Shown here piece after piece: positions 54,495 through 63,740 of a stretch of DNA of 64,000 nucleotides. Below the pieces are notes generated by a model. It was not told the origin of the DNA. It made no database searches and saw only the letters and a program-made list of their open reading frames with translations. Within the stretch, counting starts at the first letter, position 1; every line of letters starts with the position of its first letter. The position numbers and the translations under genes were made by a program. Origin of the DNA: Incurvaria masculella (Eukaryota; Arthropoda; Insecta; Lepidoptera; Incurvariidae); the NCBI GenBank assembly GCA_946894095.1, contig OX335653.1, positions 19,163,001-19,227,000 of the forward strand. The letters run 5' to 3'.

Positions 54495-54860
54495 CTTTTT
54501 TTTTTTTTATGTGACTGGACATGGATGGCTAATACCACAAGTTCTGTCATGGTATTAGCCCAACACACCACATGGGAACTAGGTGCCATGCCAGGACCTT
54601 CCTTATATTGCACGGCTACATTGAACTGGATGGAAAACACGGACAATTTTCATTGCCGCTTCGACCATCGTTCATCCAATGCGATGGTACCAACCCGGGC
54701 GGGATAAACCCTACCACCTAGTAAGTAAGGAAGGGGACCTACATCTTAACGTGGAATCCGAACCACGGCCAGCCTCTCTCAACGGTCGAATGGTCACCCA
54801 TCCAAGACCAGACCGGACCCAGCGTTGCTTAACTTCGGAGAGCGATCGCCGAAGTGTCGC
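54495..54860 (-). mobile_element. SINE with a 5S rRNA-derived head
   Basis: On the minus strand, 54850 to 54792 reads GATCGCTCTCCGAAGTTAAG, CAACGCTGGGTCC and CTTGGATGGGTGACC. This is the order in eukaryotic 5S rRNA (CCGAAGTTAAGCA...GTACTTGGATGGGTGACC), which contains the internal Pol III promoter. It is followed by GAGGCTGGCCGTGGTTCGGA and then the same body and tail as the tRNA-headed SINEs (GGTACCATCGCATTGGATG to GGTATTAGCCATCCATGTC and an A-run). This fits SINE3-type elements. Confidence 0.82.
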
Positions 54861-55612
54861 GCCACTGGGCCAAAATTGCGGGCACTTGTCCGCAATTTTT
54901 TAAAAATCCGTTTATGGAATGGTTTATTCACCTCATGCATAATTCCTACCCTTGGACTACGGGCTTGAGTTTAACTTGGAGTGATTCTGTAAAAAACAAA
55001 CTCGTTGCGCAGCCGGGTTGACTTGTGGACTAATAATTATTCTGTGCTTGTAGCTTCGATTCATATTTGTATCCCATAGACGGCTAAAAGATATAAGGTA
55101 CCGTTGGATTTATCGCAGTTTTCTGTCAATGCGTATAAATAATTATAAATCACATATACGATTTATGAGCGATATTCAGGGTGGTAAAATATGTTTTATA
55201 TGTAGAGGTTTGAAACTCCAACCCTGTTGAAATCATTAAAACATACAACATTAAAAACGTAAAATCGCATGACCTGAAAATATCTTATTCTTACGGAAGC
55301 CTAAACTAAAGCAGATCTTAATACCTGCGCTGTCGACATAATATTGACTTCAATGATTGAATTTGGACTTTACAATTCCACACACGTCCACGCTGTGAAT
55401 TTCCTTAGTCATTATTTCTTTACTTAATCGCACCACGTCCGCATAACGAATGGAAGCCGATCGGCGGAGACGGCGGCGGCGCGGCGAGGCGCAGCGGTAC
55501 GTGGGGTAGGGTAGGACCCGAGAATGGGTTCAACTCCTCGTGCATGATTTATTTCTATACTGTAGGCCAAACACGAACACTATGAGTATTTGTTATTACT
55601 TCAATGTTTACA
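54861..55612. other. Unassigned region
   Basis: A short GC-rich patch (GGCGGAGACGGCGGCGGCGC) lies near 55466-55490. No gene. Confidence 0.3.
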
Positions 55613-56162
55613 TTAAGGTGGCCCAACCCGCTCATCTCCCCATACAAAAGGGGAAAGAAGATCACGCCCATATTTCTTGTCAGAGATCCAAATTGTTGCT
55701 CAAAATAGCTTTATTTGATTGAACTAGATGTCTGATGACCATTGGAATTGTAAAATTGTGTTTGGTTTCCAAGTTATAACGTCCGAAAGTTCGGATTTTT
55801 CGCGCGTTTTATACAATAACTTTGGAGGTGGATTACGCAATGATAAAGTAAGAACATCTTAAAAAGATTCGTCATCAGACATAGCTTCTTTCATCAAGAT
55901 TTAGAATCTATTTGGTTTATGTTAGATTTTTGACTACAGCGGTCGTGGTTTACTTTTAGCTAAAAGTCGTTTTGAAATTAAAATTTTCGTAAATCTTATC
56001 AAATCATACATTATGCACATTGTCTTTTTTGTGGACAGGTTGCATCTTCCTCATAACGGAGCCTGTCTTGTTCTTAGAGACAGAGAAGGTCCCAGAGCGC
56101 AACAGCACGGTTTTGTACCGTGCCTGCAAATGATTTGAGGCCGCCGGGTTGGGCCACCTTAA
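55613..56162 (-). mobile_element. TTAA MITE family A, copy 8
   Basis: 550 bp between TTAA at 55613-55616 and 56159-56162. Ends GGTGGCCCAACCCGCTCATC and GGGTTGGGCCACC. Confidence 0.9.
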
Positions 56163-56299
56163 GATGTGTTATCACGGGTTCATTTTTGGCTCCCAACTAA
56201 GAAAATTCTGGCTCCCAACTGATAAACAAATATTTGTTCACAGACCAACGTCAATTTCGTTTCGCGAAATGGGCCCAACGAGTGCTGAGCGAATGAAGT

Positions 56300-56715
56300 A
56301 TTTTTAGACAGCCACTAGATACTGCTGGGCAGCCACTAGGTACTGCTAGACAGCCACTAGGTACTGCTAGATAGTTACTAGGTACTGCTAGACAGCCACC
56401 AGGTAGGTACTGCTAGACAGATACTAGGTACAACTAGGCAACCACTAGGTATTTCTAGACAGCCACTAGATACTGCTAGACAGCCACTAGGTACTGCTGG
56501 GCAGCCACTAGGTACTGCTAGACAGCCACTAGGTACTGCTAGATAGTTACTAGGTGCTGCTAGACAGCCATCAGTTAGGTACTGCTAGACAGATACTAGG
56601 TACAAATATGCAACCACTAGGTATTTCTAGACAGCCACTAGATACTGCTAAACAGCCACTAGGTCCTGGGTGGCAGCCAATAGGTACTGCTGTCTAGCCG
56701 CTAGGTACAGCCACA
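56300..56715 (+). repeat. ~21-bp tandem array with 172-bp higher-order period
   Basis: The basic motif is CAGCCACTAGGTACTGCTAGA and variants (GATAGTTACTAGG, CAACCACTAGGTATTTCTAG). Equivalent positions recur at about 56309, 56481 and 56653, giving a 172-bp higher-order unit of eight sub-repeats, about 2.4 times. Confidence 0.9.
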
Positions 56716-56945
56716 TAAAAGTAATGGTTTTCTTCCTGATGTTTTGATGACCTATTAAACCTATGAAATGTTTAATAAATTCACAAATTTGGCTAATAAA
56801 GGAGACAGAAAGAGGTACCCGGATGGAAAACCGAGGATTTCAGCCGCGAACACCTTTTAGAGTGCACACTAAACTGCAAAAATACAGTTTTAAATGCTGA
56901 ATGGCAATATCATTTGTAAGATATTCTCGACTAGTTGTAGTCATA
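56716..56945. other. Spacer
   Basis: Nothing recognisable. Confidence 0.3.
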
Positions 56946-57495
56946 TTAAGGTGGCCCAACCCGGCGGGACTAACTCATTCGCGGGCACTGCACAAAACCG
57001 TGCTGTTCCGCTCTGGGACCTTCTCTGTTTCAAAGAAAAAGACAGGCCCCGTGATGAGGAAGATGCAACATGTCCACAAAAAAGATAATGTGCATAGTGT
57101 ATGATTTGGTAAGATTTACGAAAATTTTGATTTCAAAACGACTTATAGCTAAAAGTAAACCACGACCGCTGTAGTCAAAAATCTAACAAAAACCAAATAG
57201 ATTATAAATCTTAATTAAATAAGCTATGTCTGATGACTAATCATTTTAAGATTTTCTTACTATATCATTGCGTAATAAACCACCAAAGTTATTGTATAAA
57301 ACGCGCGAAAAATTCGAACTTTCGGACCTTATAACTTAGAAACCAAACACCATTTTACAATGCCAACGGTCATCAGACATCTAGTTCGATCAAATAAAGC
57401 TCTTTTGAGCAAAATTTGGGATCTCTGATAAGAAATATGGACGTGATCTTCTTTCCCCGTTTGTATGGGTAGTTGAGCGGGTTGGGCCACCTTAA
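56946..57495 (+). mobile_element. TTAA MITE family A, copy 9
   Basis: 550 bp between TTAA at 56946-56949 and 57492-57495, inverted relative to copy 8. Ends GGTGGCCCAACCCGGCGGG and GGGTTGGGCCACC, so its inverted termini pair over more bases than in other copies. Confidence 0.9.
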
Positions 57496-57536
57496 GTAAT
57501 TATTCTCAACTCTCGTTTAGAATACTTGGTTAGCGT

Positions 57537-57728
57537 ATGTTTACAATGCATCAATGGTCACCTGGCTTGCTGCTGCCGCTCTTGCTGCTGTTGTTGTTGT
57601 TGCTGCTGCTGAAGAAGGAGGCGCCGGAGAGGCGAGCCCTGCGCAAGATCCACCACATGTCGCCGCCACGTGGGACCTACCGTACCAAACCCGCGAATCC
57701 GTTCAATCCCCTGAAGAATTATCTATGA
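57537..57728 (+). CDS. Candidate small ORF or exon with hydrophobic Leu-rich segment
   Basis: 63 codons, ATG 57537 to TGA 57726-57728. A Leu-only stretch (residues about 11-25) is followed by a basic segment (KKEAPERRALRKIHH) and a Pro/Asn-containing tail (KPANPFNPLKNYL), so it would be a signal-anchor or secreted-peptide-like product. In this frame third positions are mostly G or C (CTG, AAG, GAG, CAC, ATC), unlike the AT-rich surroundings. The overlapping frame from ATG 57554 also begins with a signal-like Ala/Val stretch, so the frame choice is not certain. An in-frame stop just upstream (57531) means the start is here or after a splice acceptor (TTAG at about 57530-57533). No family is recognised. 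Could be a host exon or chance GC-rich repeat. Confidence 0.35.
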   Translation: MFTMHQWSPGLLLPLLLLLLLLLLLKKEAPERRALRKIHHMSPPRGTYRTKPANPFNPLKNYL

Positions 57729-59594
57729 ACTTCTAGTACTCTATAATCCACACTTTTTTTCAACTAATGTTTGTATTCGATTAGACGCGGTTGATCACGG
57801 GGTAAAAACTGACTTGTCGCAATGTTTGTATTGATGTAGATAAAATCGCTCCCAAAGTAAGCACCACTCGTGATAAGTTCGTTCCGATAACTCTGATTAA
57901 CTCCCGAACTTCACATTGAGCCCGACTTGATCGAGTACGATGCACACACAAATCTAAAATGCTACAGCAGTTCGCGCCAAATTTGCCAAAATTCGTATGT
58001 TTCGATATGTACGGTAGCCTCCTGCGTAAGCTCGCGAGTCGCTCCTAGATGCCTGAAGGCTGCGCGTTTCGGCCGCCCTCGCGAATGGAACTGAAATTTC
58101 AGGAGTTGGTCGCCGGACGCATGCGCCGTGGCGTGCAGTGCCTCCATGATTTGTGACGCTAGCTTTTCCCGCAACGGAGTTCGGAGGCATCGATGAGCGT
58201 GTCAAGTGAAACTAATCTTCAACGCTGACATTTGGGATTTGCGAACCGCCCAAACTGCGCTATATGTGGATTTTCTTGCCAATTTGGAAGATATTTATTT
58301 TGGTTAGAATGGTCCCGAGTTACGCTGGCAGCTGAGAAGTTTTTCAACTTGGACACCACTTTATTCTGGGTTACTTTTGGTGACGGGACGTGGGTGAAAG
58401 TTTCTCGTCATTCGACATACATCTCTCTCTGAAACGAATTTGGGAACCGCCTATCATCCGATACGACATCTTTATGTTGATGTTAGTTTTTTCGAGTAAT
58501 GTCATTTATATTAAGAAACGTTTTTTACCATCAGAATTAGAGACGATCACTTTAATTTTAAGTATGCGTTTTTCTTTTTAACTTTACATTTTTTGTGTTT
58601 TTGTTTTGTTATTTTTTTACTTTTCATGTTATTTTTCTTACAAGTCGGTTACCGCTGTTGCGATAAATATTGGGCGAAAACGATACGGCCTCAATTGATT
58701 TGTTTTTCTCGTTTTATTGTACAACGTTCTGATTCAATTGAATTTAAGGTGTGTAAGTACTTCAATGTGAATATTTTTAAAATATTAGTGGTCGATTTTT
58801 TATCAGTATATCTCAGTGCTGCCATATCCGAATTTGCTTCATATCTAAGTTTTGTATCTCGACATTCTATAGATTTTTTTAAAGTTTTTGAGTACTTACA
58901 TCACATTAAAACGTATACTCTGGATCTGTTTTCTTTCCCTTCCATTAGAGCTTTGCTCAGTAAAAAAATTTAACCAGCGTTTTCTGGAGTTTTTAAATGT
59001 TGGGAGTATAATTTGTATTTGACTTAGTCGATTATTCTGACATTCATCCTTTTCATCTGGTATTCTTTAAGTCTAGTCAGAGAACCATTTAACAGGTATA
59101 TATACCTATAAACTATATAAGCTTTATGTGCTTTATATACCTTTTCTTTTGCATCATTTATCGGTCTATTGACAGTCAAAATCCGTTTAAATACTAATTA
59201 ATGACTAACTTTAGTGCGCGGGTTATTGCCGGACTAAATAACATTTTGTATGGTTAGTCCGGTGCTAGTCCGCGTATTAAATTTTTAAAGTTCACTCTAC
59301 ATACGACTATAAATTTGTTGCTTATCGCAAAACTCGAAAACCAAATCGGCGAATTTGTTTTTCAAATATTCGTTAAAATCCGTGGCGCTGTTGTCGAAAT
59401 CCAGATTTTTAACTGACCGTTTCAATTGACATCGCTCGGGTGAATGTCCAAAACTAAATGGGCCCGAGCGGAACCGAGTATCTCAGGTAGTGTTTTGAAT
59501 AAATTTCCTTTCATTTCCATTCTCCAGTTTCCAAACTCTATTCATTGCGTGCATGGAGTTGCTGGTAGATTTGCATTTGTGATAAGGTTAGTTT
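57729..59594. other. Unassigned region (1.9 kb)
   Basis: Contains a GC-richer part at 58010-58200 and an AT-rich 126-codon frame at 58593-58973 with hydrophobic residues but no recognised domain. A Helitron-type module (GCCCGAGCGGAACCGAGTAT) is at about 59461-59480. Confidence 0.3.
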
Positions 59595-59646
59595 GTTTTT
59601 TTATGTTTTTTATGCAACCTGACATGGATGGCTAATACCATACTAC
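59595..59646 (-). mobile_element. SINE 3' terminal fragment
   Basis: The T-run then TATGCAACCTGACATGGATG and GCTAATACCAT: the last ~45 bp of the SINE in reverse. Confidence 0.65.
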
Positions 59647-59702
59647 TGCTACACAACTACGCAGACATTTGTTGTTATGCATGTCGTTAGAGCCGACTAA
59701 CT

Positions 59703-59830
59703 CCCGGTTTCACCAACTCCAGATACAAAAATCCCAAAGCTTATATGGTGTAACCTAAAGGTAATTTAGGTTACACCATATAAGCATGCAACCAAAAGTT
59801 AACTTTCGGATTTAAGGTAACTGAAAACGG
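59703..59830. mobile_element. Palindromic MITE family J, copy 1
   Basis: The core 59739-59785 is a perfect 21-bp inverted repeat (GCTTATATGGTGTAACCTAAA) around GGTAA. Outer text CCCGGTTTCACCAACTCCAG and AAGTTAACTTTCGGATTT matches the copy at 63285-63409. Confidence 0.75.
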
Positions 59831-59844
59831 AAGGTATGTGATTC

Positions 59845-60124
59845 GTCGTTTGTGGTTCGAATTTCACGTGAAACTGTAGGTACCGTTAATTACTAGACTT
59901 ATTTATTTACTTATTGGTGATTGTAGTAGATAGTAGGATCAATCTCGCCCGGTTTGGTTGACCGATGCATTGAACGAATGATGGTCGATGGAGCAATGAA
60001 AGATGTCAGGGTTTTACATCTAGTTCAATTTAGCTGTGCAATATAGGTAAGGTCCTGGCATGGCACCAAGTTCCTATTAGTTGTGTTGGGCAAATTTCAG
60101 TCCAGGTTCAGTCACATTGCAAAA
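59845..60124 (+). mobile_element. SINE, diverged subfamily
   Basis: GTGGTTCGAATTTCACGTGA, AACTGTAGGTACC, GAACGAATGATGGTCGATGG, AAGGTCCTGGCATGGCACCA, TTCCTATTAGTTGTGTTGGG, GGTTCAGTCACATTGC. The head is not recognised but GTGGTTCGAATTTCACGTGA is closer to the 5S-headed SINE junction than to the tRNA-headed one. Confidence 0.7.
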
Positions 60125-60481
60125 CCTACATTGCATTATTATTCAGGCAGAAACTATTTTCGTACCATTTATAAGGCAAAGGCTATCAGTCAGACACACT
60201 GAAGGAAGGAGAAGTGTCAGGCGCCTGATTTGACGTCTCCTCCGTATGGCCAATATGACCATATATTTGTATGGTGGCGCGTCGTACGCCACACAGTCGA
60301 ACGATCGCAATCGCACGCGAAGGTGCTCTAAAAATGCGTTCGTCCCACCCACACAAACCCTCCAATGTGTCTGCGTCTATGTTTGCATCTGGCATGTACC
60401 TTTAAGTTGCGTTGGTATAGTTTTTGAAAATTGGAGACAGCGGGGCTCATAGTAGGCCCGCTAGGTGACATATATCCGTCC
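60125..60481. other. Unassigned spacer
   Basis: No gene was supported. Overlapping short frames on both strands have no domain. Confidence 0.3.
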
Positions 60482-60780
60482 TTTTTAGGGTTCTCTACCC
60501 AAAGGGTGTCAACGGAACCCTATTACTAAGTCTCCGCTCTCCTTCCGTCAGTCTGTCGGTCCGTCCATCCGTCCGTCACAGGGCTGTATCTCATGAACCG
60601 TAATAGGAAGGCAGCTGAAATGTCCACGGAGTATGTATTTATTTTGTAAATAGGTAAAATTTAAAAATAATAAAAATTAAAGGGGTGATTAAAGATAAAA
60701 CGTGATTATTTGTGTTAAATCTTGTACGATGGTACGGAAACCTTCGTGTGCGAGTCCGGCTCCCACTTGGCCGGTCTTTT
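60482..60780 (-). repeat. (CGGA)n-bearing dispersed repeat, copy 7
   Basis: A diverged full unit, first of three in the same orientation within 1.3 kb. Confidence 0.85.
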
Positions 60781-60817
60781 CTATAGTCGGAGACTTGCCG
60801 ACATTTGAAATCAAATA

Positions 60818-61146
60818 GTTTTTAGGGTTCCGTACCCAAAGGGTGAAAACGGAACCCTATTACTAAGCCTCCGCTGTCCGTCCGTCCGCCGTCCGTCCGT
60901 CCGTCCGTCCGTCCGTCCGTCTGTCACAGGGCTGTATCTCATGAACCGTAATGTGTAGGCAGCTGAAATTTTCACAGAGTGTGTATTATTAATTTTGCCG
61001 CTACAACAACAAATAGGTAATATTAAAAAAATATAAAAAAATAAAAGGGGGTCCCGTACAACAAACGTGATTTTTTTGTGTTAAATCTTGTACGATGGTA
61101 CGGAACCCTTCGTGTGCGAGTCCGACTCGCACTTGGCCGGTTTTTT
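60818..61146 (-). repeat. (CGGA)n-bearing dispersed repeat, copy 8
   Basis: Near-consensus unit starting only 38 bp after copy 7. Has both the AGGGTTCCGTACCCAAAGGG terminus and the GCGAGTCCGACTCGC palindrome. Confidence 0.88.
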
Positions 61147-61441
61147 GACAGAACCTGAGCGATGGAACCGTGTAAAACACACTCATTGAAGGTCTGTAGA
61201 CGCGAATAAATAAAGGAGGCAGGTTATCAAACTCTCACCTTGGGAAGGTCCCTACCCTACCTAATCAAATATAAGGTCGTTGCCTCCGCGCCTGCCCACT
61301 ACGGCTTACCCGGGTTTCCTCTATCTACCTGTTTCTTCAAATTATCCATAAATCTAAAACCAAATATCAATGATGTGAAATAATCTGAATAACTTCGATA
61401 TTAGGGTGTTTATCCGTCCAGCAACGCGTGTGTAAGGATAC
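61147..61441. other. Unassigned spacer
   Basis: Nothing recognisable. Confidence 0.3.
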
Positions 61442-61736
61442 TTTTTAGGGTTCCGTACCCAAAGGGTGCCAACGGAACCCTATTACTAAGCCTCCGCTGT
61501 CTGTCCGTCCGTCCGTCTGTCACAGGGTTGTATCTCATGGACCGTAATAGGTAGGCAGATACAATTTTTCCAGATTATGTACTTATTTTGCCGCTATAAC
61601 AAGAAACAAGTTAAATAAAAAACGAATAAAAAATTAAGGCCCACACAAACAAAATGAATTTTGTTTGTATTCAATATTCTACGATGGTACGGAACCCTTC
61701 TTGTTCGAGTCCTACTCGCATTTACCCTGTTTTTTG
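61442..61736 (-). repeat. (CGGA)n-bearing dispersed repeat, copy 9
   Basis: A full unit with short (CCGT)n and a decayed palindrome (GTTCGAGTCCTACTCGC). Confidence 0.83.
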
Positions 61737-61892
61737 AGATAACTAGACATGGATGGCTTATACCACACCCACTGTCATAATATTATCCCAACACACCGCG
61801 TTCCCGAAGGACCATGCCAACGCCAGAAACTTCCTTTATAAACACAGCTCTTTTGAACTGGATAGAAAACACGGACAATTTTTCATTCGGAA
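61731..61892 (-). mobile_element. SINE 3' part
   Basis: CTAGACATGGATGGCTTATA, CTGTCATAATATTATCCCAA, CGTTCCCGAAGGACCATGCC and GAACTGGATAGAAAACACGG in reverse SINE order. Its tail joins directly to the end of the (CGGA)n repeat. Confidence 0.72.
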
Positions 61893-62014
61893 TTACCCTG
61901 CCACATAGTATTACTGCTAGGTGCATCCATTGGGAACAAGAACGAATTTCAAAAAATAGAGAGATTGAACATGTTTTTATTTTTAATTTGTATGAATTTA
62001 GATACTCTACACTC

Positions 62015-62259
62015 CTGGGGGACTATTCAGGTAAGAGTGAGTTCGAGTTCGGGAGTGAGTTAACCTAAAAATTGCTTGGAAATATTTTATTATTTAAATA
62101 ACGGAACCGTTCTTTATACTTCCTACGTATTTACGGGACAGACCAGATTTTTACCTAACTGTAATGATGTTCAAGAAGTGTGGAAACATCCACTATTAAA
62201 AAGGGAGTTGATATTTAGTGACGAACTCGAACTCACTCTTACTCTGAATGGACCCCCTG
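62015..62259. mobile_element. 245-bp TIR MITE
   Basis: Left CTGGGGGACTATTCAGGTAA then GAGTGAGTTCGAGTTCG. Right CGAACTCGAACTCACTCTTA then CTCTGAATGGACCCCCTG. Arms of about 38 bp pair with a few mismatches. CAGGGGG-type ends recall hAT elements, but no 8-bp duplication is visible. Confidence 0.7.
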
Positions 62260-62314
62260 ATGGATTGTATCGTCCTTACCCAGCGAGTATAGACATTTAC
62301 TCATTCGTATAGTT

Positions 62315-62560
62315 GCAGCAAAACAAAACACAGCACAAGAAAGTCCGCTTTATTTTTCAACGTCCATTTAGTCTATAATAATATTTACAAAAGCGTTTGT
62401 CAAATGTTTTAACGAAAACTCAGTTATTACACTATACTAAAAATAATAATTTACGAAAGTCAACAATTCTTGCCGTATGCAACAGTTCATGACAAATATC
62501 AGTTTATTTGGAAAGACTATCACAGCCAACGAGTTTCCCACAGACAGCACCCGTTCACGA
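62315..62560 (-). repeat. Dispersed repeat D, copy 3
   Basis: CAACGTCCATTTAGTCTA, GTATGCAACAGTTCATGACA and CAGCACCCGTTCACGAG match 4262-4620. Confidence 0.5.
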
Positions 62561-62644
62561 GTGGCTATGCCGGCTCCATACAAACGAATTTCGGTTTCAT
62601 TCCCCGTCGTCCATACCCGCTGCGTGTGCCACGTAGATTGCTCT

Positions 62645-62800
62645 ACGGCTGTCGTGTGCTGCGTACGAACGTGGCGGATGCCTCCTTGACAACGGGCTGA
62701 ACGATCAGCTCGAAACGTCGGAGAATGTCTCCTCCCGCCGCGTGAAACGCCGTAACATCTTTCAAACATGTTTAACGACCGCGGTAATCTCAAAACTAAC
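62645..62800 (+). repeat. Repeat F, copy 1
   Basis: GTACGAACGTGGCGGATGCC, TCCTTGACAACGGGCTGA and CCCGCCGCGTGAAACGCCGT occur in reverse at 63565-63660. CATGTTTAACGACCGCGGTA follows in the same orientation at both sites. Confidence 0.6.
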
Positions 62801-62844
62801 ATTTAATATTTTCGTAGACTTTCTGAAAGAGTAGAAGGGCTTAT

Positions 62845-63170
62845 GGACTTGCCTTGTTTAAGTCCCGGTCCCGTTTATGTACCACTTTATTTCGCTTTCT
62901 CAGTTGAATAAGTGTTACGAATGCGAGCTGTTCTATGATTCGAAATCCATGTAAAACTGTAGGTCCCCTGACCACACTAGGTGGAGTCAGGGTTGGTACA
63001 ATCGGATTGGATGAAAAAATTGTCGAAACGGAATTGAAAAAATATCCGTTCCATACAGTTCAATGTAGACGTGCTCTAAAAGGCAAGGTCCCGGAACCGA
63101 ATTCCTTCGGATGTATTGGGCTAATATCATGACGGTGGGTGTGGTATTAGCCATCGATGTCCTGGAGGGT
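62845..63170 (+). mobile_element. tRNA-headed SINE, diverged
   Basis: A head remnant (TTATGGACTTGCCTTG...GTCCCGGTCCCG), then TTTCGCTTTCTCAGTTGAAT, GATTCGAAATCCATGTAAAA, ATCGGATTGGATGAAAAAAT and GTGGTATTAGCCATCGATGT. The A-tail is absent. Confidence 0.72.
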
Positions 63171-63284
63171 TACCATAGTATATAACTCCTTAAGTGAATA
63201 GCAGGTGAACAAGTAAAATAGTGATTAAATCTGACCTTTAGTTACATTTCATGCCATGCCAATTGGTTTATTCCAGTTCACTTA

Positions 63285-63409
63285 CCCCTGTTTTCACCAC
63301 CTCCAGTTACCTGAAATCCGATAGTCAACTTTCGGCTACATTGCATATTTGTATGATGTAACCGAAAGATAACTTTGGGATTTTTCTAGCTGGAGGTGGT
63401 GGAACCGGG
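63285..63409. mobile_element. Palindromic MITE family J, copy 2
   Basis: GTTTTCACCACCTCCAGTTA ... AACTTTCGGCTACAT and ATGTAACCGAAAG ... TAGCTGGAGGTGGTGGAACC form inverted arms of about 55 bp around a short centre. Same family as 59703-59830. Confidence 0.78.
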
Positions 63410-63548
63410 CGTTAGGCGAATCACACGTCGTTTGACAGTTAGCATGACACGAACTGCAACTAAACCTCAGATTTAATCACTCTATCACCTGTTCACCTGA
63501 TATTCGCCCGGCGTGTTGGCTTACCATGGTAACCCCTCAGTTATATGG

Positions 63549-63740
63549 AATAATGTTTGAAAAATATTACGGCTTTTCACGCGGCGGGAAGAGACATTTT
63601 CCGGGCATTTCGAGCTAATCATTCAGCCCGTTGTCAAGGAGGCATCCGCCACGTTCGTACGCAGCAGACGACTGAAAACGCGCGAAAAGCCGTTACATTT
63701 TTCAAACATGTCTAACGACCGCGGTAATCTCAAAGGTATC
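63549..63740. repeat. Repeat F, copy 2, with its own inverted ends
   Basis: TGTTTGAAAAATATTACGGC at the left and GCCGTTACATTTTTCAAACA at the right are inverted. The interior is the reverse of 62650-62765. Suggests a ~160-bp TIR unit. Confidence 0.6.

Noticed and set aside
58593..58973. 126-codon hydrophobic frame
   Set aside because: AT-rich codons (TTT, TTA, ATT), no domain and no splice or homology support. Probably chance in low-GC DNA.
62015..62259. Confirmed hAT element
   Set aside because: The CAGGGGG-like ends fit, but the flanks show no 8-bp duplication, so only a generic TIR MITE is called.
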